From: Chionoecetes opilio
Lineage: Eukaryota > Arthropoda > Malacostraca > Decapoda > Majidae
Direction: 5' to 3'
DNA: 64,000 nt
Assembly: GCA_016584305.1 (NCBI GenBank)
Contig: JACEEZ010006350.1
Span: 87,001-151,000 of the forward strand
Part shown: positions 10,034 to 21,183 of the stretch, one piece after another
Position numbering within the stretch: position 1 is the stretch's first letter
Layout: every line of letters begins with the position of its first letter
Notes under the pieces: generated by a model
Seen by the model: the letters and a program-made list of their open reading frames with translations, nothing else
The model's database searches: none
Told to the model about the DNA's origin: nothing
Position numbers and translations under genes: made by a program

Positions 10034-11659
10034 TTACGGTCCTGATGGAGTCCCTCCTATTGTTCTCAAAAACTGTGCTACTGTACTTGCACCTTGCCTG
10101 GTCAAACTTTTCCGTCTTTGTCTATCTACTACCACCTTTCCTTCTTGCTGGAAGTTTGCTCACATCCAACCTGTTCCTAAGAAGGGTGACCGTTCTAATC
10201 CTTCAAACTACCGTCCTATAGCTTTGACTTCCTGCCTTTCTAAAGTTTTTGAATCTATACTTAATAAGAAGATTCTTAAGCATCTATCTGCTCACAATCT
10301 TCTATCTGATCGTCAGTACGGTTTCCGTAAAGGGCGATCTACTGGCGATCTTCTAGCTTTCCTAACTGAATCTTGGTCACCCTCCTTTAGGGGTTTCAGT
10401 GAAACTTTTGCTGTTGCCCTTGACATATCAAAAGCTTTTGATAAAGTCTGGCACAAATCTTTAATTTCCAAACTACCCTCATTCGGTTTCTATCCTTCTC
10501 TCTGTACCTTCATCTTAAGTTTCCTTTCAAACCGTTCTATTGCAGCTACTGTAGACGGACATTGTTCTTCTCATAAATCTATCAATAGTGGTGTTCCCCA
10601 GGGTTCTGTCCTATCACCCACTCTCTTTCTATTATTCATTAATGATCTTCAAAGTCTAACTCAAAGCCCTATCCACTCCTACGCTGATGATTCTACCCTG
10701 CATTTTTCAATGTCGTTTATTAGACGTCCAACTCAACAGGAACTAAGTGATTCACGGAGAGATGCCACCGAGCGCCTAACTTCTGATCTTTCTATTATTT
10801 CTGATTGGGGCAAAGCAAACCTTGTTTTGTTCAATGCCTCAAAAACCCAATTTTTTCACCTATCTACTCGCCAAAACCTACCAGATAACTATCCCCTCTT
10901 CTTCAATGACACTCAACTATCTCCTTCTTCTACAATGAACATTCTAGGACTATCCTTTACTAAAAATCTGAACTGGAAATCTCACATCTCATCTCTTCCT
11001 AAAACAGCTTCTAAGAAGTTAGGTGTGCTGTGGCGTTTGCATCCTTTTTTTTCCCCTCCCAATTGCTTGCTCTCTACAGGGGCCTTATCCGCCCATGTAT
11101 GGAGTATGTCTCACATGTTTGGGGAGGATCCACTCATACAGTTCTCCTAAACAGGGTTGAGTCAAAAGCTTTTCGTCTCATCAACTCCTCTCCTCTGACT
11201 GACTATCTTCAATCTTTAAATCACCGCCGCAATGTTGCTTCTCTTGCTCTCTTCTACTGTTATTTTCATGCTCACTGCTCTTCTGAACTTGCTAACTGCA
11301 TGCCTCCTCCACTCCCGCGGCCTCGCTGCACAAGACTTTCTACTCATTCCCATCCCTATTCTGTCCATCTTCCTAATGCAAGAGTTAATCAGTATCTTTA
11401 CTCTTTCATCCCTTTCACTGGTAAACTCTGGAACTCTCTTCCTGTTTCTATTTTTCCACTTTCCTATGACTTAATCTTTTCAAAAGAAGAGTAACAAGAC
11501 ACCTCCCGAACTAAATTGGCCTACCCCTTTGTTTTTATTGTATTCTCTTACTGTCTTCTTTATAGGGACTGCCAACTAAGCGGGCTTTGTGTTACCCATT
11601 TTTGTTGTGCCCTTGGCCAGTTCCCTGTGACGTAAAAAAAAAAAAAAAAAAAAAAAAGT
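10034..11659 (+). mobile_element. PolyA-tailed LINE (jockey/CR1-like), 5'-truncated
   Basis: Non-LTR retrotransposon beginning abruptly at a GPDGVPP-like codon run and ending in a poly(A) of about 24 (11636-11659). The coding part is described at 10036-11494. Further copies of the family lie at 1-232, 28874-29526, 52936-53350 and 55665-57005. Confidence 0.85.
10036..11494 (+). pseudogene. Reverse transcriptase of the polyA-tailed LINE, one frameshift
   Basis: Visible in order: GPDGVPP (10039), NYRPIALTSCLSK (about 10205), a QYGFRKGRSTGDLL finger motif (about 10313), ALDISKAFDKVWHK (palm A, about 10417), SGVPQGSVLSPTLF (about 10590), SYADDSTLHF (palm C catalytic, about 10680), ILGLSFTKNLNWK (about 10940) and the C-terminal GLIRPCMEYVSHVWGG (about 11076). 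The frame shifts within a T run at about 11043-11055, so reading passes from one frame to another. No endonuclease domain is present because the copy is 5'-truncated. The enzyme would reverse transcribe LINE RNA at a nicked target; this copy is inactive. Confidence 0.85.
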
Positions 11660-12229
11660 ATAGTACCTTCACTGGAGCGCAGAAAATTTTGCAAAACTTC
11701 AAACACATTTTTCTCAAAACTAGTATAAAATGAACATCAAATTCATCTCCTCTTTTATTTTTGGCACGATTTCCACGAAACTTTAGGAAACACAAAATCA
11801 AATATCTTAGAAAAATCTATTCACATAATATTTTTGTTTTTAAGTCTTAGTTTTGATATATGGGAAAATTATCCTTAAAATTTTCATTTTTTTTTTTTTT
11901 TCAATTAAAAAAAAAAAAATTCGAAAACAATTTTCAAAATATTCTCAGAACAAATGGTTAGAATAACAATGAATTATCATATGCTCATGTCACAAAAATC
12001 GGTCAAAAAATGGCTGAGAAGATGCAATTCAAAATTTCATCAAAAACTGACAAAAATAGGTCCTTTAATTTTTCAAATTTTTCCTTTCATCTGATCAGCT
12101 TGAACTTTTCATGTGATAACAAGGGTACTAATATACACAACATATAAATTATTCATGACCGTAGATGCAATTTAAAATTCACGGCGGACTCTCCCCTTAA
12201 GCCAGGTTTATGGCAACTTACTTTTGAGT

Positions 12230-12485
12230 CACTAATCTAACCTAATCCCACACTTTAACCTCCTAACTAATGCCAAATCTGCATTAAAAGTGTCCGCGGC
12301 AAGGGAAGAACAGAGGCGATGTAGGTCACAAGAGGAAGAAGAGTGAGAGGCACGCCGCACATAAACAAACACTTGTCTCTCGCCTCCCTATGAACAACAT
12401 GTCATTATCTCCAAAAGTTTGAGTCCAAAAGAATGTTTCCTAGAATCCAATAAGGTAAACTGAAACCATACTCCCAATTCTGTAG
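12230..12485 (-). repeat. Interspersed repeat shared with 28262-28545
   Basis: Reverse complement of 28262-28545, sharing GAAACATTCT, GACCTACATCGCCTCTG-like and TTAGGAGGTTAAAG words. It adjoins a T5 end here and lies inside T9 there. Class unknown. Confidence 0.6.
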
Positions 12486-12682
12486 GGAATTTCGATCCTA
12501 GTGTAAAATTATACCATGTTCTGGTATGCATGGGTGTGAACAAGTATAAATGTACGGGTACGGGCGGGAGGACCGATCGACCAATATCAATTTTTCCCAT
12601 AGATTGTGTTTCAGATAGAGCGAATTCACATAAAACGACCTCGTTTATCGACCAATTTCTCGTTTTATGTGGGACCCTAGTG
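12486..12682 (+). mobile_element. T5 Tigger-like right end
   Basis: Ends CGTTTTATGTGGGACCCTAG then TG and TA. Matches 47520-47690. The subterminal words GGTCGATAAACGAGGTCGTT are also found in inverse at 25190. Confidence 0.7.
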
Positions 12683-12714
12683 TATTGTACTATAATTTAC
12701 TACTGATGGTTATT

Positions 12715-13330
12715 GTTACCTGTCCTGGCACTGTACATGTGTAGCACGTTGTTCACCACCTGGGAACTAGTATTGTAAGTTTTGAAACTGTTTGATGTGT
12801 TTTCTTGCCTGTATTGATTCATGCGGGGGATTGTTTGTGTATGTATATCTGTATATTGTGATGAATGTTTAGCGAGATGACTGCTTGCAGGAACATTTAT
12901 TAGTGACCCGTCCCTTGAGCACTACAATGATAACTGTGAGTGCAACAGCTCCTATGCCCTGCCCTGGCACTGTGTGTTAGTGCCTGACTTACCATTCATC
13001 ATCCGGGGACTGGCAGTTTTGTAAGTTGTACTAATGTTTAATGCGTTTTCTTACTCATATATTGATTCATGTTGATGTAACTTCGTAGTTTTCATTGCAA
13101 CTTATGCTCTGGTTTGATTAGAATAATTACTGGTTTGCCTTACCTCATATATAAGTAGGGTGTAATGTTATGGTGTGATTTATGGCTGTGACTATATGAC
13201 TACACTCAGTCAACCCTTGGCTATCGCGCATTCAGCTATTGCGCTTTACGGCTATCACACATACCTAAATGTTCCTCAACCCTTGGCTATAGTGCATCAC
13301 GCTGTTGCGTTTCACGGCTATCACGCATCT
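12715..13330. repeat. Diverged tandem duplications
   Basis: About 240 bp apart, 12715-12850 and 12955-13075 share CCTGGCACTGT, GTTTTGTAAGTT-like and TATTGATTCATG words. Next to them a unit with CAACCCTTGGCTAT and TTTCACGGCTATCAC-type words occurs twice (13208-13330), probably the end of another Tigger-like element. No gene seen. Confidence 0.5.
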
Positions 13331-13332
13331 TT

Positions 13333-13680
13333 TTTTTCTTTTTTTTTTTTTTTTTGTCTATAGCGTCTGTAGGCAGTAACCTCCAGGGGCTGCAGGTAGG
13401 TCCTGGAGGCTCACATGAGGATTGTGATCGTTAGCTCTCGCCTCTAATGGCGCGGGCATAATTTTTAAAGTGGCGCCTGCGTTTAGAGGCTCATGCCGCC
13501 CCCCAGTGTCCTTCTATGCACTCACCGTCAAGTGCAGAATTAATGGGCAGCATGTGGGTGTTCTTCGGCCACTTGACGATTGCCGAAAGATTGTGGCAAC
13601 AGGCGAAATTCGAACTCGGTACACCGAGCTTGCCACTTCCAGACACTAGCTATGCCTTTCACAGGAGGTCACCGCCTCCC
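13333..13680 (-). mobile_element. tRNA-derived SINE (family S3)
   Basis: Minus-strand copy with its A-rich tail as T-rich sequence at 13328-13356. The tRNA-like head at 13600-13680 ends with a GGGAGGCGG start and a CGAGTTCGAATTT-type B box. Body words (CCTGGAGG, GGCGGCATGAGCCTC) are shared with three other copies. Confidence 0.7.
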
Positions 13681-13705
13681 CTGAAATATACTGTACAGTG
13701 TTGTA

Positions 13706-13835
13706 GGTCTCGAGACTGGTCTTGGTCTCGAGACTGGTCTCGAGACAAGTTTGATGTGGTCTTGGTCTTGATATTGGTCTCGAAGCTTCTGATCTCGGAG
13801 TTTGGCTCGAGACCAGGTCGAGACCAGGATTAAAA
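13706..13835. repeat. GGTCTCGAGAC-rich palindromic segment
   Basis: At least five GGTCT(C/T)GAGAC or related words, many containing the palindrome TCTCGAGA. Probably a subterminal repeat block of a transposon whose other parts I cannot identify. Confidence 0.45.
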
Positions 13836-13869
13836 AGTGCATCGCGGCGTGAAGAAGGTTGGAATTTAT

Positions 13870-14844
13870 TATCATTCAAGGAGAAAAATCATGCTGTTTC
13901 GATTCACGGCGCGCCATACAGCGTTGTACTGTCTATAGATACTACGATCTACGGTGATGATGCATGAGCTGAGCCCTGCGAGCGCTGATAGCGTGCGTGC
14001 CAGTCGAGAGAACATTCATGACGTGGCCATTCTCGCAGTGATAATCTCCGTTTGCAGCTCTGTTCACCTCCGTGTACTTCATATATGTGTAGGCCTATGT
14101 AATCCCCGCACCCTTCGTACACGTACACCACAGGTTTAGCTTGCTCGCTTGGAAAACGTAACCACAAATATTGCTATTTTCCTATGTTTGTTTCTTCATG
14201 CCAACGAAGCAATGAAAGCAGAAATATTTGACCTAGATGTTCAGTTGTTCACATATATTAAATTTTGTAAGTATATTTCCTCCCTTATACGTTACCACTA
14301 CCCCCCTTCTACCAGAGCTCGTTAGTCGTTTACATCGAGCACATCTGGCAGCAGGGCTGCCAGGTGTACAAACCACAAAATATACTTTTGGCATTCACTT
14401 TACTTTTTTGGCATTTTCAATTTTTCATCAAAAGAAAATTAAATTCAATTGACGAATATTTCTGGCAAATTCCAAAATTTGTTGAGTAATTTCTGGCAAG
14501 AAATACAACAATTGGCAGGACCTGGCAGCTCTGTCTGGCAGTGATATAGGACGTCGGACAGTGAGATGTAGGCTACTGGACTAAACTCTGTTCAAGAACG
14601 CTAGAGCCACACGCACCTCCCCCCGAGGTGGAGCTTGTCAGGCCCTGGTTCCTTCTTGATTGGGTGATGGCGTTCTGGGGCGTGATGGAAGGTTTGGCGT
14701 CAAAATGTACACTAATTATAAACACATCCCCACCCCTCACTCTCAGGCATCGGTCTGCCCTCCCATATGCCCCTGTTAATCCCTTAATTGCGACTTTGAC
14801 CAACGTCAAGCACACACAAACACACACACACACACACAAAAACT
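13870..14844. other. No gene recognised; (CA)n near right end
   Basis: Unique-looking sequence with no convincing frame. A CA-rich microsatellite occupies about 14810-14838, immediately before the CR1-like LINE. Confidence 0.5.
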
Positions 14845-14850
14845 GAAGAA

Positions 14851-15492
14851 GTGGTATCTAAAAGAGAAAGAGTAAGAGAAGACAGTCCAAAGGAAATTGA
14901 AATAGGATGGCAGGTATCGTATACAAATATATATGGGCTAGAGTCAACATTAACAGAAATAAATGATTACCTGAGAGCCAAGAAACCAGACATATTGGGT
15001 CTAGTAGAAACGAAGCTGAGTGATTCTGAGGATGTGCCAGTTGGAGAGGGTCAATATAATGTATGGAGGAGAAACAGAAACCAGAAAAAGGGAGGTGGTG
15101 TAATGGTGTTAACAAGGAAGGATGTGGTAGTAGGAAATGTGGAGAAAGGAGAAGGAATGGCCGAGGTGTTGAAGGTAGAGTTGGTGATGAAAAAAGGAAG
15201 AATAAGAGACTTAGTACTCGTATACATTCCACCTAAGACAAATTCCTGGGGGAGAGAAGAGTACGGAGACACGATAAGAGACACAAGCAAATGTTTAAAA
15301 AATACGATGGAAAATAGTGAGAACATAATTTTGATAGGAGATTTTAACTGCAAAGAAGTTAGCTGGGAAGAATGGTATACTGAAGGAGAAGAAAACTCAT
15401 GGGGTGGTATATTGCTGGATTTGGTAATGAATAACATCATGACTCAGTGGATTAAAGAGAACACAAGATTCAGAGGTAGCGAAGAACCATAA
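14851..15492 (+). pseudogene. LINE apurinic-type endonuclease domain
   Basis: Frame of 213 codons from an ATG. LRAKKPDILGLVETKLSD (about residues 40-58) carries the catalytic-glutamate ETKL motif, and IILIGDFNCKEVSW (about 158-171) carries the GDFN motif of the exonuclease/endonuclease/phosphatase fold. This enzyme nicks target DNA to prime reverse transcription. The frame ends early and the rest of the polyprotein lies in other frames. Confidence 0.85.
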
Positions 15493-15589
15493 ATGACTAG
15501 ACTACTATTGACGAAAGAACTGGAAGTAATTAGTAAATTAATTATCAGTCCCCACTTGGAAAGAGCGACCTTTGTATTATTGAATTTGA

Positions 15590-17690
15590 AATAGATGATA
15601 GCAAAATGGAAGGGAGAAAATAAAAAAATAAAAAAGGAAGATACAATTATGGAAAAGCAGACTTTGACGGATTAAGAACATTCTTCGGAGAGACAGACTG
15701 GAGTAATTTCCATGCAGCAACGAGTACCCAGAAAAAATGGGATGAGTTCATCCGAATTTACACCGAAGGAATAAATAGTTATGTTCCAAGGATAGTCATC
15801 AGAGAAAAGAAAAAAATGAATGGTTTAACAGAAAATGTGAATTAGCAAGAATTGAAAGAGAAAAAACATGGAATAGTTGGAGGAAAAAAGGTGGCAGCAA
15901 CCTTTGGGAGAAGTACAAAACAACTAGAAATGAATATGTAAGAATCCGAAGAGAAGAAGAAAGTAACTATGAGAGGAATATAATAGAAAAATGTAAGAAT
16001 GAACCGAAACTTTTCTATAGATATATTAATGGAAAAATGAAAAACAAGGAAGGAATAGATAAGCTGAAGGTAGAAGGCATAGTGTATGAAGATGCATTAC
16101 AACAGGCCAAGGTGATGAATAAGTGCTTACAGACTGTATTTACAGGAGTAAGTGAATTTAAAAAAAAAATTATAATAGCAAAAGAAAACATAATGGAAGA
16201 CATAAAAGTAGACGTAATAGAAGTAAAAAGGCTAATGGAAAGTCAAGATGTGAGAAAAGCCCCGGGTCCAGATGGAGTGTCCAACTGGATAATGAAAGAG
16301 TGCAGTAAACCAAACTAGCAGGAAAATTACATAGTGTAATTGAGAGTTCACTCAAGGAGAGCAGAGTCCCGCTTGATTGGAAAAGAGCAAATATTGTGCC
16401 GAATTCACAAAGGAGGTGACAAAAAAAGAACCACTAAATTACAGGCCAGTATCATTAACAAGTGTAGTGGCAAAAATGTGTGAAAAAATTGTGAAGGACA
16501 GATGGTTGAAATATTTGGAAGAGACAAACACACTTGCAGGTGGCCAGTTTGGATTTAGAGGAGGAATGTCATGTACAACAAATCTATTGAGCTTTTACTC
16601 GAGAGTGATCGATGTGACACAGGAAAGAGAAGGTGGGGTCGATTGCATTTACTTGGACTAAAGAAGGCATTTGACAAGGTACCTCATAAGAGACTGCTCT
16701 GGAAGCTAGAACATGTAGGAGGATGAAGGGTGGTTTGCTGAAGTGGATGGAAGACTTTTTGAGCAACAGAGAGATGAGAACAGTAATAAAGACCAAAAAT
16801 CAGAATGGTGCAGAGTGATAAGTGGAGTTCCTCAAGGATCAGTATTGGCCCCAGTGATGTTCTTTGGGCTATGTAAATGATATGGCAGAAGGAGTAAACA
16901 GTTATATGAGTTTATTTGCTGATGATGCTAAATTACTAAGAAAGTAGAAAGTAAAGAGGACTGTGAGGATTTACAAAAGGATCTAAATAAGATTTTCAGA
17001 TGGAGTCAAATATGGGAAATGGAGTTAATGCAAAAAGTGTAAAGTGATGGAAATGGGCAGTAGCAAAAAGAGACAGAGAGGAAAGTATTCGATGGGAAAC
17101 GAATGGATAATCAAAACAAAGGTCGAAAAAGATCTGGGAGTATGGATTAAGGACAATTTGTCACCAGAGAAGCATATAAACAAGATCACAGGAGATACAT
17201 ACCAGTGATGAGGAATATAAGAATGGCATCAATATCTGGATGAAGAGACGATCAAGAAATTGATAAATCTCTGATTCGACCAAGGTTGGAATATGCGGCA
17301 GTGATTTGGTCACCACATAAAAAGAAGGATATAAGGAAGATTGAGAGAATACAAAGAGCAGCCACAAAAATGGCTCAAGCCTGAGAGATTTAACATATGA
17401 AAAAAGACTTTCAAGACTAAAACTCCCAACACTTGAGAAAAGAAGAGAAAGGGGAGATTTATAACAGTGTATAGAGGCATCAATGGGTCTGGAAAAAAAA
17501 TGATAAATTATCGTTTGGTGGGACGACAGAAGTACAAGAGGTCATGAGAAGAAATTGAAAAGGACAACATGCAAGAGGGATATAAAAAAATACAGCTTCC
17601 CGTATAGAAGCATAGAAGCCTGGAACAACCTTGATGCAAAAGTGATTAATGCAAGAAGTATTCAGGACTTCAAAGGCAAACTGGATAATA
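15590..17690 (+). pseudogene. CR1-like reverse transcriptase, multiply frameshifted
   Basis: Pieces in shifting plus-strand frames: VRKAPGPDGVSNWIMKE (about 16250), NYRPVSLTSVVAKMCEKI (about 16440), GQFGFRGGMSCTTNLL (about 16540), a LKKAFDKVPHKRLLWKLE palm A block (about 16660), SGVPQGSVLAPVM (about 16820), LFADDAKLL with the catalytic FADD (about 16913), LGVWIKDNLSPEKHINKI (about 17137) and LEYAAVIWSPHKKKDIRK (about 17287), then LPTLEKRRERGDL. This order matches CR1-type LINEs. At least six frame changes or stops make it non-functional. Confidence 0.8.
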
Positions 17691-17776
17691 GTAGATTTGG
17701 AGACGGGACAGTACGAGCATAGCTCTTTTCCTGTATGTTACAACTAGGTAAATACAACTAGGTAAATACACACACA

Positions 17777-17814
17777 CATATGTTTCCGCTCCCCGGGCAG
17801 AGCGGAAACATATG
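17777..17814. repeat. Perfect 15 bp hairpin
   Basis: CATATGTTTCCGCTC at 17777-17791 pairs exactly with GAGCGGAAACATATG at 17800-17814 around an 8 nt loop. It sits between the LINE 3' tail and the T4 tandem array. Confidence 0.8.
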
Positions 17815-17825
17815 GGCTGCTTCAA

Positions 17826-18099
17826 TTCAATAGTCTCAAGAGACATTCCTGCACCAGGGGCAATGGCGGTCAGGGGACTAACGGAGGCAGTGCAGGTGAA
17901 CCGTGAGTGTCGTGTGCCCAAATGTAAACAATACGACCGCTGAGCATGCTGCCACCTGGCGGGAGGCAGCAGAAAGTGTTCAATAGTCTCAAGAGACGTT
18001 TCTGCACCAGGGGCAGTGGGGGTCAGGGGACTAACGGAGGCGGTGCAGGTGAACCGTGAGTGTCGTGTGTCCAAACGTAAACAATACGACCGCTGAGCA
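17826..18099. repeat. LINE-derived tandem array of T4, left part
   Basis: Units of about 155 bp holding, on the minus strand, a LINE C-terminal fragment (TAPGAGTSLETIEHFLL) fused to CTGCCACCTGGCGGGAGGCA-type sequence. Two units lie here; the array is cut within the second unit by the transposon at 18100-21707 and resumes at 21708. The same array occurs at 59305-59655. Confidence 0.8.
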
Positions 18100-18102
18100 A
18101 TT

Positions 18103-18240
18103 TAGGGTGGTCCTTAAAAATAAAATTTCGAAATTAGACCGGGACGCCCACTAATATTGTTCCTTTTGTGGTAGAAATAGGCCTTAAAAAATATAAAAAA
18201 TAAATATTAATATTTAGAGGTCACCCAAGCAACTTATATA
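18103..18240 (+). repeat. Left terminal inverted repeat of the 3.6 kb transposon
   Basis: Matches 21565-21707 in reverse complement, with best identity in the first 14 bp and in the ATAAATATTAATATTTA block near 18205-18222. Confidence 0.8.
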
Positions 18241-18299
18241 TTTGTGTTAACAGTTTAGGTCCAGCGCTGCGCAATAGGATATTCATTCAAAGTTTATCG

Positions 18300-18453
18300 G
18301 GTTTTGCGCCACAGAGTTCGTTACCATGGCAACAGTGGTTGTTTGATTGTTGGCACCGCGTGACGAGACTCCCGCGCAAAGGCCGGCTGTGCGGCGGAGG
18401 CAGCAGATTTGGTCTGAGAGGTGGTGGAGCGCGCTGCACGATTTTTGCTGCAG
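18300..18453 (+). promoter_or_regulatory. Probable untranslated first exon of the transposase gene
   Basis: GC-richer leader after the left terminal repeat ending in CTGCAG followed by GTGAGT at 18454. No ATG-led frame runs from it into the transposase. Start of transcription cannot be placed. Confidence 0.4.
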
Positions 18454-18670
18454 GTGAGTGCCCTTTTGTACTAATGATTTACCACAAATTAAACTTTGTT
18501 TTATCCCATTGTTTATCTTTCTACGATGCATTATGACAATTGTATTGAACATTGAATCAAAAATGGTCGACTCGACTTGTTGATGTATATGCCCCCCGTT
18601 GTTGTTGTAAAACATTTCCCTCCCGTAATGGGTAAACGCCGAACGCTAAACGTTCCATTTGATTTTGCAG
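18454..18670 (+). other. Likely 5'UTR intron of the transposase gene
   Basis: Donor CAG|GTGAGT (18451-18459) and acceptor TTTTGCAG ending at 18670, 217 bp. The transposase ATG at 18690 follows 19 bases later. Confidence 0.55.
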
Positions 18671-18689
18671 GATCGCAATGTGAGTCGCA

Positions 18690-20906
18690 ATGACTGCTAT
18701 TCGTGCAAAAACTTCAGTGTATCTGGTGGGGGCGGTCGATGATGACATTAAGGGATCTAAGCTCCCGTCTAAGCGCCAGGCTTTGGCATACTTCTTCAAC
18801 CTTCACCTGGACGGCAAGATGCCTGTGAAAGATGCAGCAGCCCGGACTATCGATATAGTTGCGCCCTTCTGGAATCGCGCTCGGATTCCGATTCAAAAGG
18901 AACAGCGATGCCGTGAGAAGGTGCTGAAGCTCTTTGTCACGTGGCAGACACTCAAGAAGCACCGCAACCGGAAGTCGGCGACCCAGGCGAACAACGAGAA
19001 AGCGTTCGTCGACGTTCTGGACGACCTATTCGATGTGGCGCACGCCGACGCGCTCTCCATTAAGAACAATGAGGACAGGGCATTCTTGCTGGCTCAAGTT
19101 GAGAAGGGAATGACGACGGTGGAAAAGACCCTCGCGGAGAAGGATAAACGAAAGGACAAAGCCGAGAAGAGGACTGAAAAGCGACGTCGCCGCGCTGACG
19201 AGATGTCGGCGCTGACGAGATGTCGGCCTCGACGAGTGCCGTGGCGACTATGGCGTCTTCGTCAAACAGCAGTGATGCGTCGTCAGCAGCGGAAGAATCC
19301 GAGGATGAGGCTACCGGAGCCTTCGAGTGTACGGTATTCCCTCCGAAGCGCAGAAGGAAGGGGATTATGTCACCAAACTTGGCAGCCGCGCTGGACCGGC
19401 ACAAGATCTCGGACCGACAGGCAGTGGCTGTCATCGGCGAGACAGCCAAGAGTCTCGGTCATGACATTCAGGAAATAGTGATGAACCGAAGCACGATTCG
19501 TCGGAACCGACTGCAGCATCGAAAGGAGTCCGCTATGAAGCTGAAGGAAGAGTTTGTCACGAGCGGGCCCCTCGTTGTCCACTGGGATGGAAAGCTGATG
19601 CTGGACATCACCGGGCACAGCTCCGTGGACTGCCTTCCTGTCCTTGTTTCCGGTAAGAGGCTTCTGCAGCTCCTGGGTGTCCCAAGGCTGCCGACCGGGA
19701 CGGGTCGTGCACAGGCCGACGCCGTGACGCACTGCATTAAGGACTGGGGCCTCGAGAGCAACGTCCGTGCGATGTGTTTTGACACAACCAGCTCCTACAC
19801 GGGCCGACCGAACGGCGCCTGTCTGCTCATCGAACGAGACCTCGGCGTCCAGCTTCTGCACCTGGCGTGTCGCCACCACATCATGGAGCTGGTCATTGGC
19901 GCCGTCTTCTCGGCCTGCATGGGTTGTAGCTCGGCGCCGGAAGTGATGCTCTTCAAGCGATTCCAGGCACTCCATCAACCAGGCAGACTTTGATGACGCT
20001 TTCACGAGTGACGATGTGATGCCCGAGATCATTGATGTGAAGGACGACGTTCTTCGCTTCATCGAACAGCAACTGGACGAACAGCAGCAGCGCGATGATT
20101 ACAAGGAGATGCTAATCCTCGCGCGTGCCTTCCTTGGTGGCGGTGTGACGACGCCGTTTCGGTACCCGGGACCCATCCATCATGCACGGTGGATGGCCAA
20201 GGTCATCTACTCCTTCAAGGTATGGCTCTTCCGCCGCCAGTTCCGGCTCACGGTACGAGAGGAGTCTGGCCTTTGCGACATCTGCGTGTTCGCCGTCAGG
20301 CTGTACCTGAAGGCCTGGTTCACGGCGCCCCTCGCCGCCGCAGCCCCCAACAGCGACCTGGAGCTAATTTAGGCTCTGGCCGCTTACCCGTACCGGGTGA
20401 TCGGAAAAGCGGCCGGAGAGAAGCTGGCAAAGCACTTCTGGTATCTTTCAGAGGACCTCGTCGGCCTCGCTCTCTTCGACCACACCGTCCCGTTTGCCAT
20501 GAAGGCACTAATGGTATCGGCGATGGAGGTAGAGGCGGATGGGAGCGAGGACGACAGGCAGATCCCGCGTGCCCAAGTCGAGTTCGCTTCTGTCATCGGC
20601 AAGACGGTGGCTGACTTCGCGACAGCGAACTCACGGAGCATCTTCGAGCGCCTGAACCTGCCCAGCGGCTTCCTCGATGTCGCGCCAGAGGAGTGGGAGG
20701 ATTGTGAAGACTTTAGGAAAGCTGCGGAGACGGTCCAGTGCCTGCACGTGGTAAACGACCACGCCGAGCGCGGTGTGGCGCTGATCCAGAAGATTAACGG
20801 CTCTATCACTCACGACGAGGAGCAGCTGCAGTTTCTCGTTCGTGTAGTCGACGATCATCGTCGCCGCTACCCTGACGCGCTGAAGCGGAACGTAGCCGGA
20901 CAGTAA
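18690..20906 (+). pseudogene. Transposase of unclassified DNA transposon, three disabling lesions
   Basis: GC-rich coding sequence of about 738 codons, with base use unlike the AT-rich surroundings. It starts MTAIRAKTSVYL at 18690 and ends NVAGQ-stop at 20906. The N-terminal part is charged and ends in a lysine/arginine-rich helix (about residues 150-172). The probable RNase H-like catalytic core shows VVHWDGKLMLDITG (about 19572), MCFDTTSSYTG (about 19772) and ACRHHIMELV (about 19867); a C-terminal NDHAERGVALIQ (about 20756) could hold the last acidic residue. Lesions: a 17 bp tandem duplication (19192-19208/19209-19225), a small deletion near 19967 and an in-frame TAG at 20370. Similar predicted proteins exist in other invertebrates from memory, but I cannot name the superfamily. 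Confidence 0.75.
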
Positions 20907-20907
20907 A

Positions 20908-21115
20908 CAAACCTGCCTTGTACAGTGACGTACATAGTGAACACAACTGCATGACAGTCACAGTGATGTACACACTCACAGTGAACACTGAAAATGCTTG
21001 CTTGGTACAGTGTGTACGCAGTAAACACCTTTGTCTGATACAGTGACGTACATAGTGAATACGCCTGCCTGGTACAGTGAACAATACAAGTGAATACACA
21101 GTAGAAATTCATAAA
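20908..21115 (+). repeat. Degenerate short repeats after the transposase
   Basis: Words such as TACAGTGACGTACATAGTGAA and GTACAGTGAACA recur at irregular spacing of about 60-80 bp. Possibly remnants of a tandem repeat in the 3' untranslated region. Confidence 0.5.
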
Positions 21116-21183
21116 ACACTCGTTTAAGATGGCTATAGCTAACTGCTGTTGAGAAAGGGGAGATATAGATCAGCTATTTGGCA

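Larger units (their letters stand above)
8148..12196. mobile_element. TTAA-flanked long-TIR element carrying three later insertions
   Basis: Ends in GGGGAGAGTCCGCCGTGA, inverted at 12179-12196, and is flanked by TTAA at 8144-8147 and 12197-12200. Inner sequence is also inverted, for example CCCATATATCAAAAC near 8820 against GTTTTGATATATGGG near 11850. TTAA duplications occur in piggyBac and Kolobok superfamilies; which applies here is not known. T1 (8190-8651), T2 (8960-9732) and a LINE (10034-11659) lie inside it. Confidence 0.65.
14845..17765 (+). mobile_element. CR1-like LINE, nearly full-length but decayed
   Basis: Contains endonuclease then reverse transcriptase and ends with AACTAGGTAAATACAACTAG and a CA-rich tail. 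An isolated 3' end of the same family lies at 29632-29690. Both coding regions have stops and frameshifts. Confidence 0.85.

Noticed and set aside
14858..15440. Minus-strand hydrophobic frames resembling membrane proteins
   Set aside because: Complement of the CR1-like endonuclease coding strand.
19370..20062. 230-codon minus-strand frame
   Set aside because: Antisense shadow of the GC-rich transposase gene.
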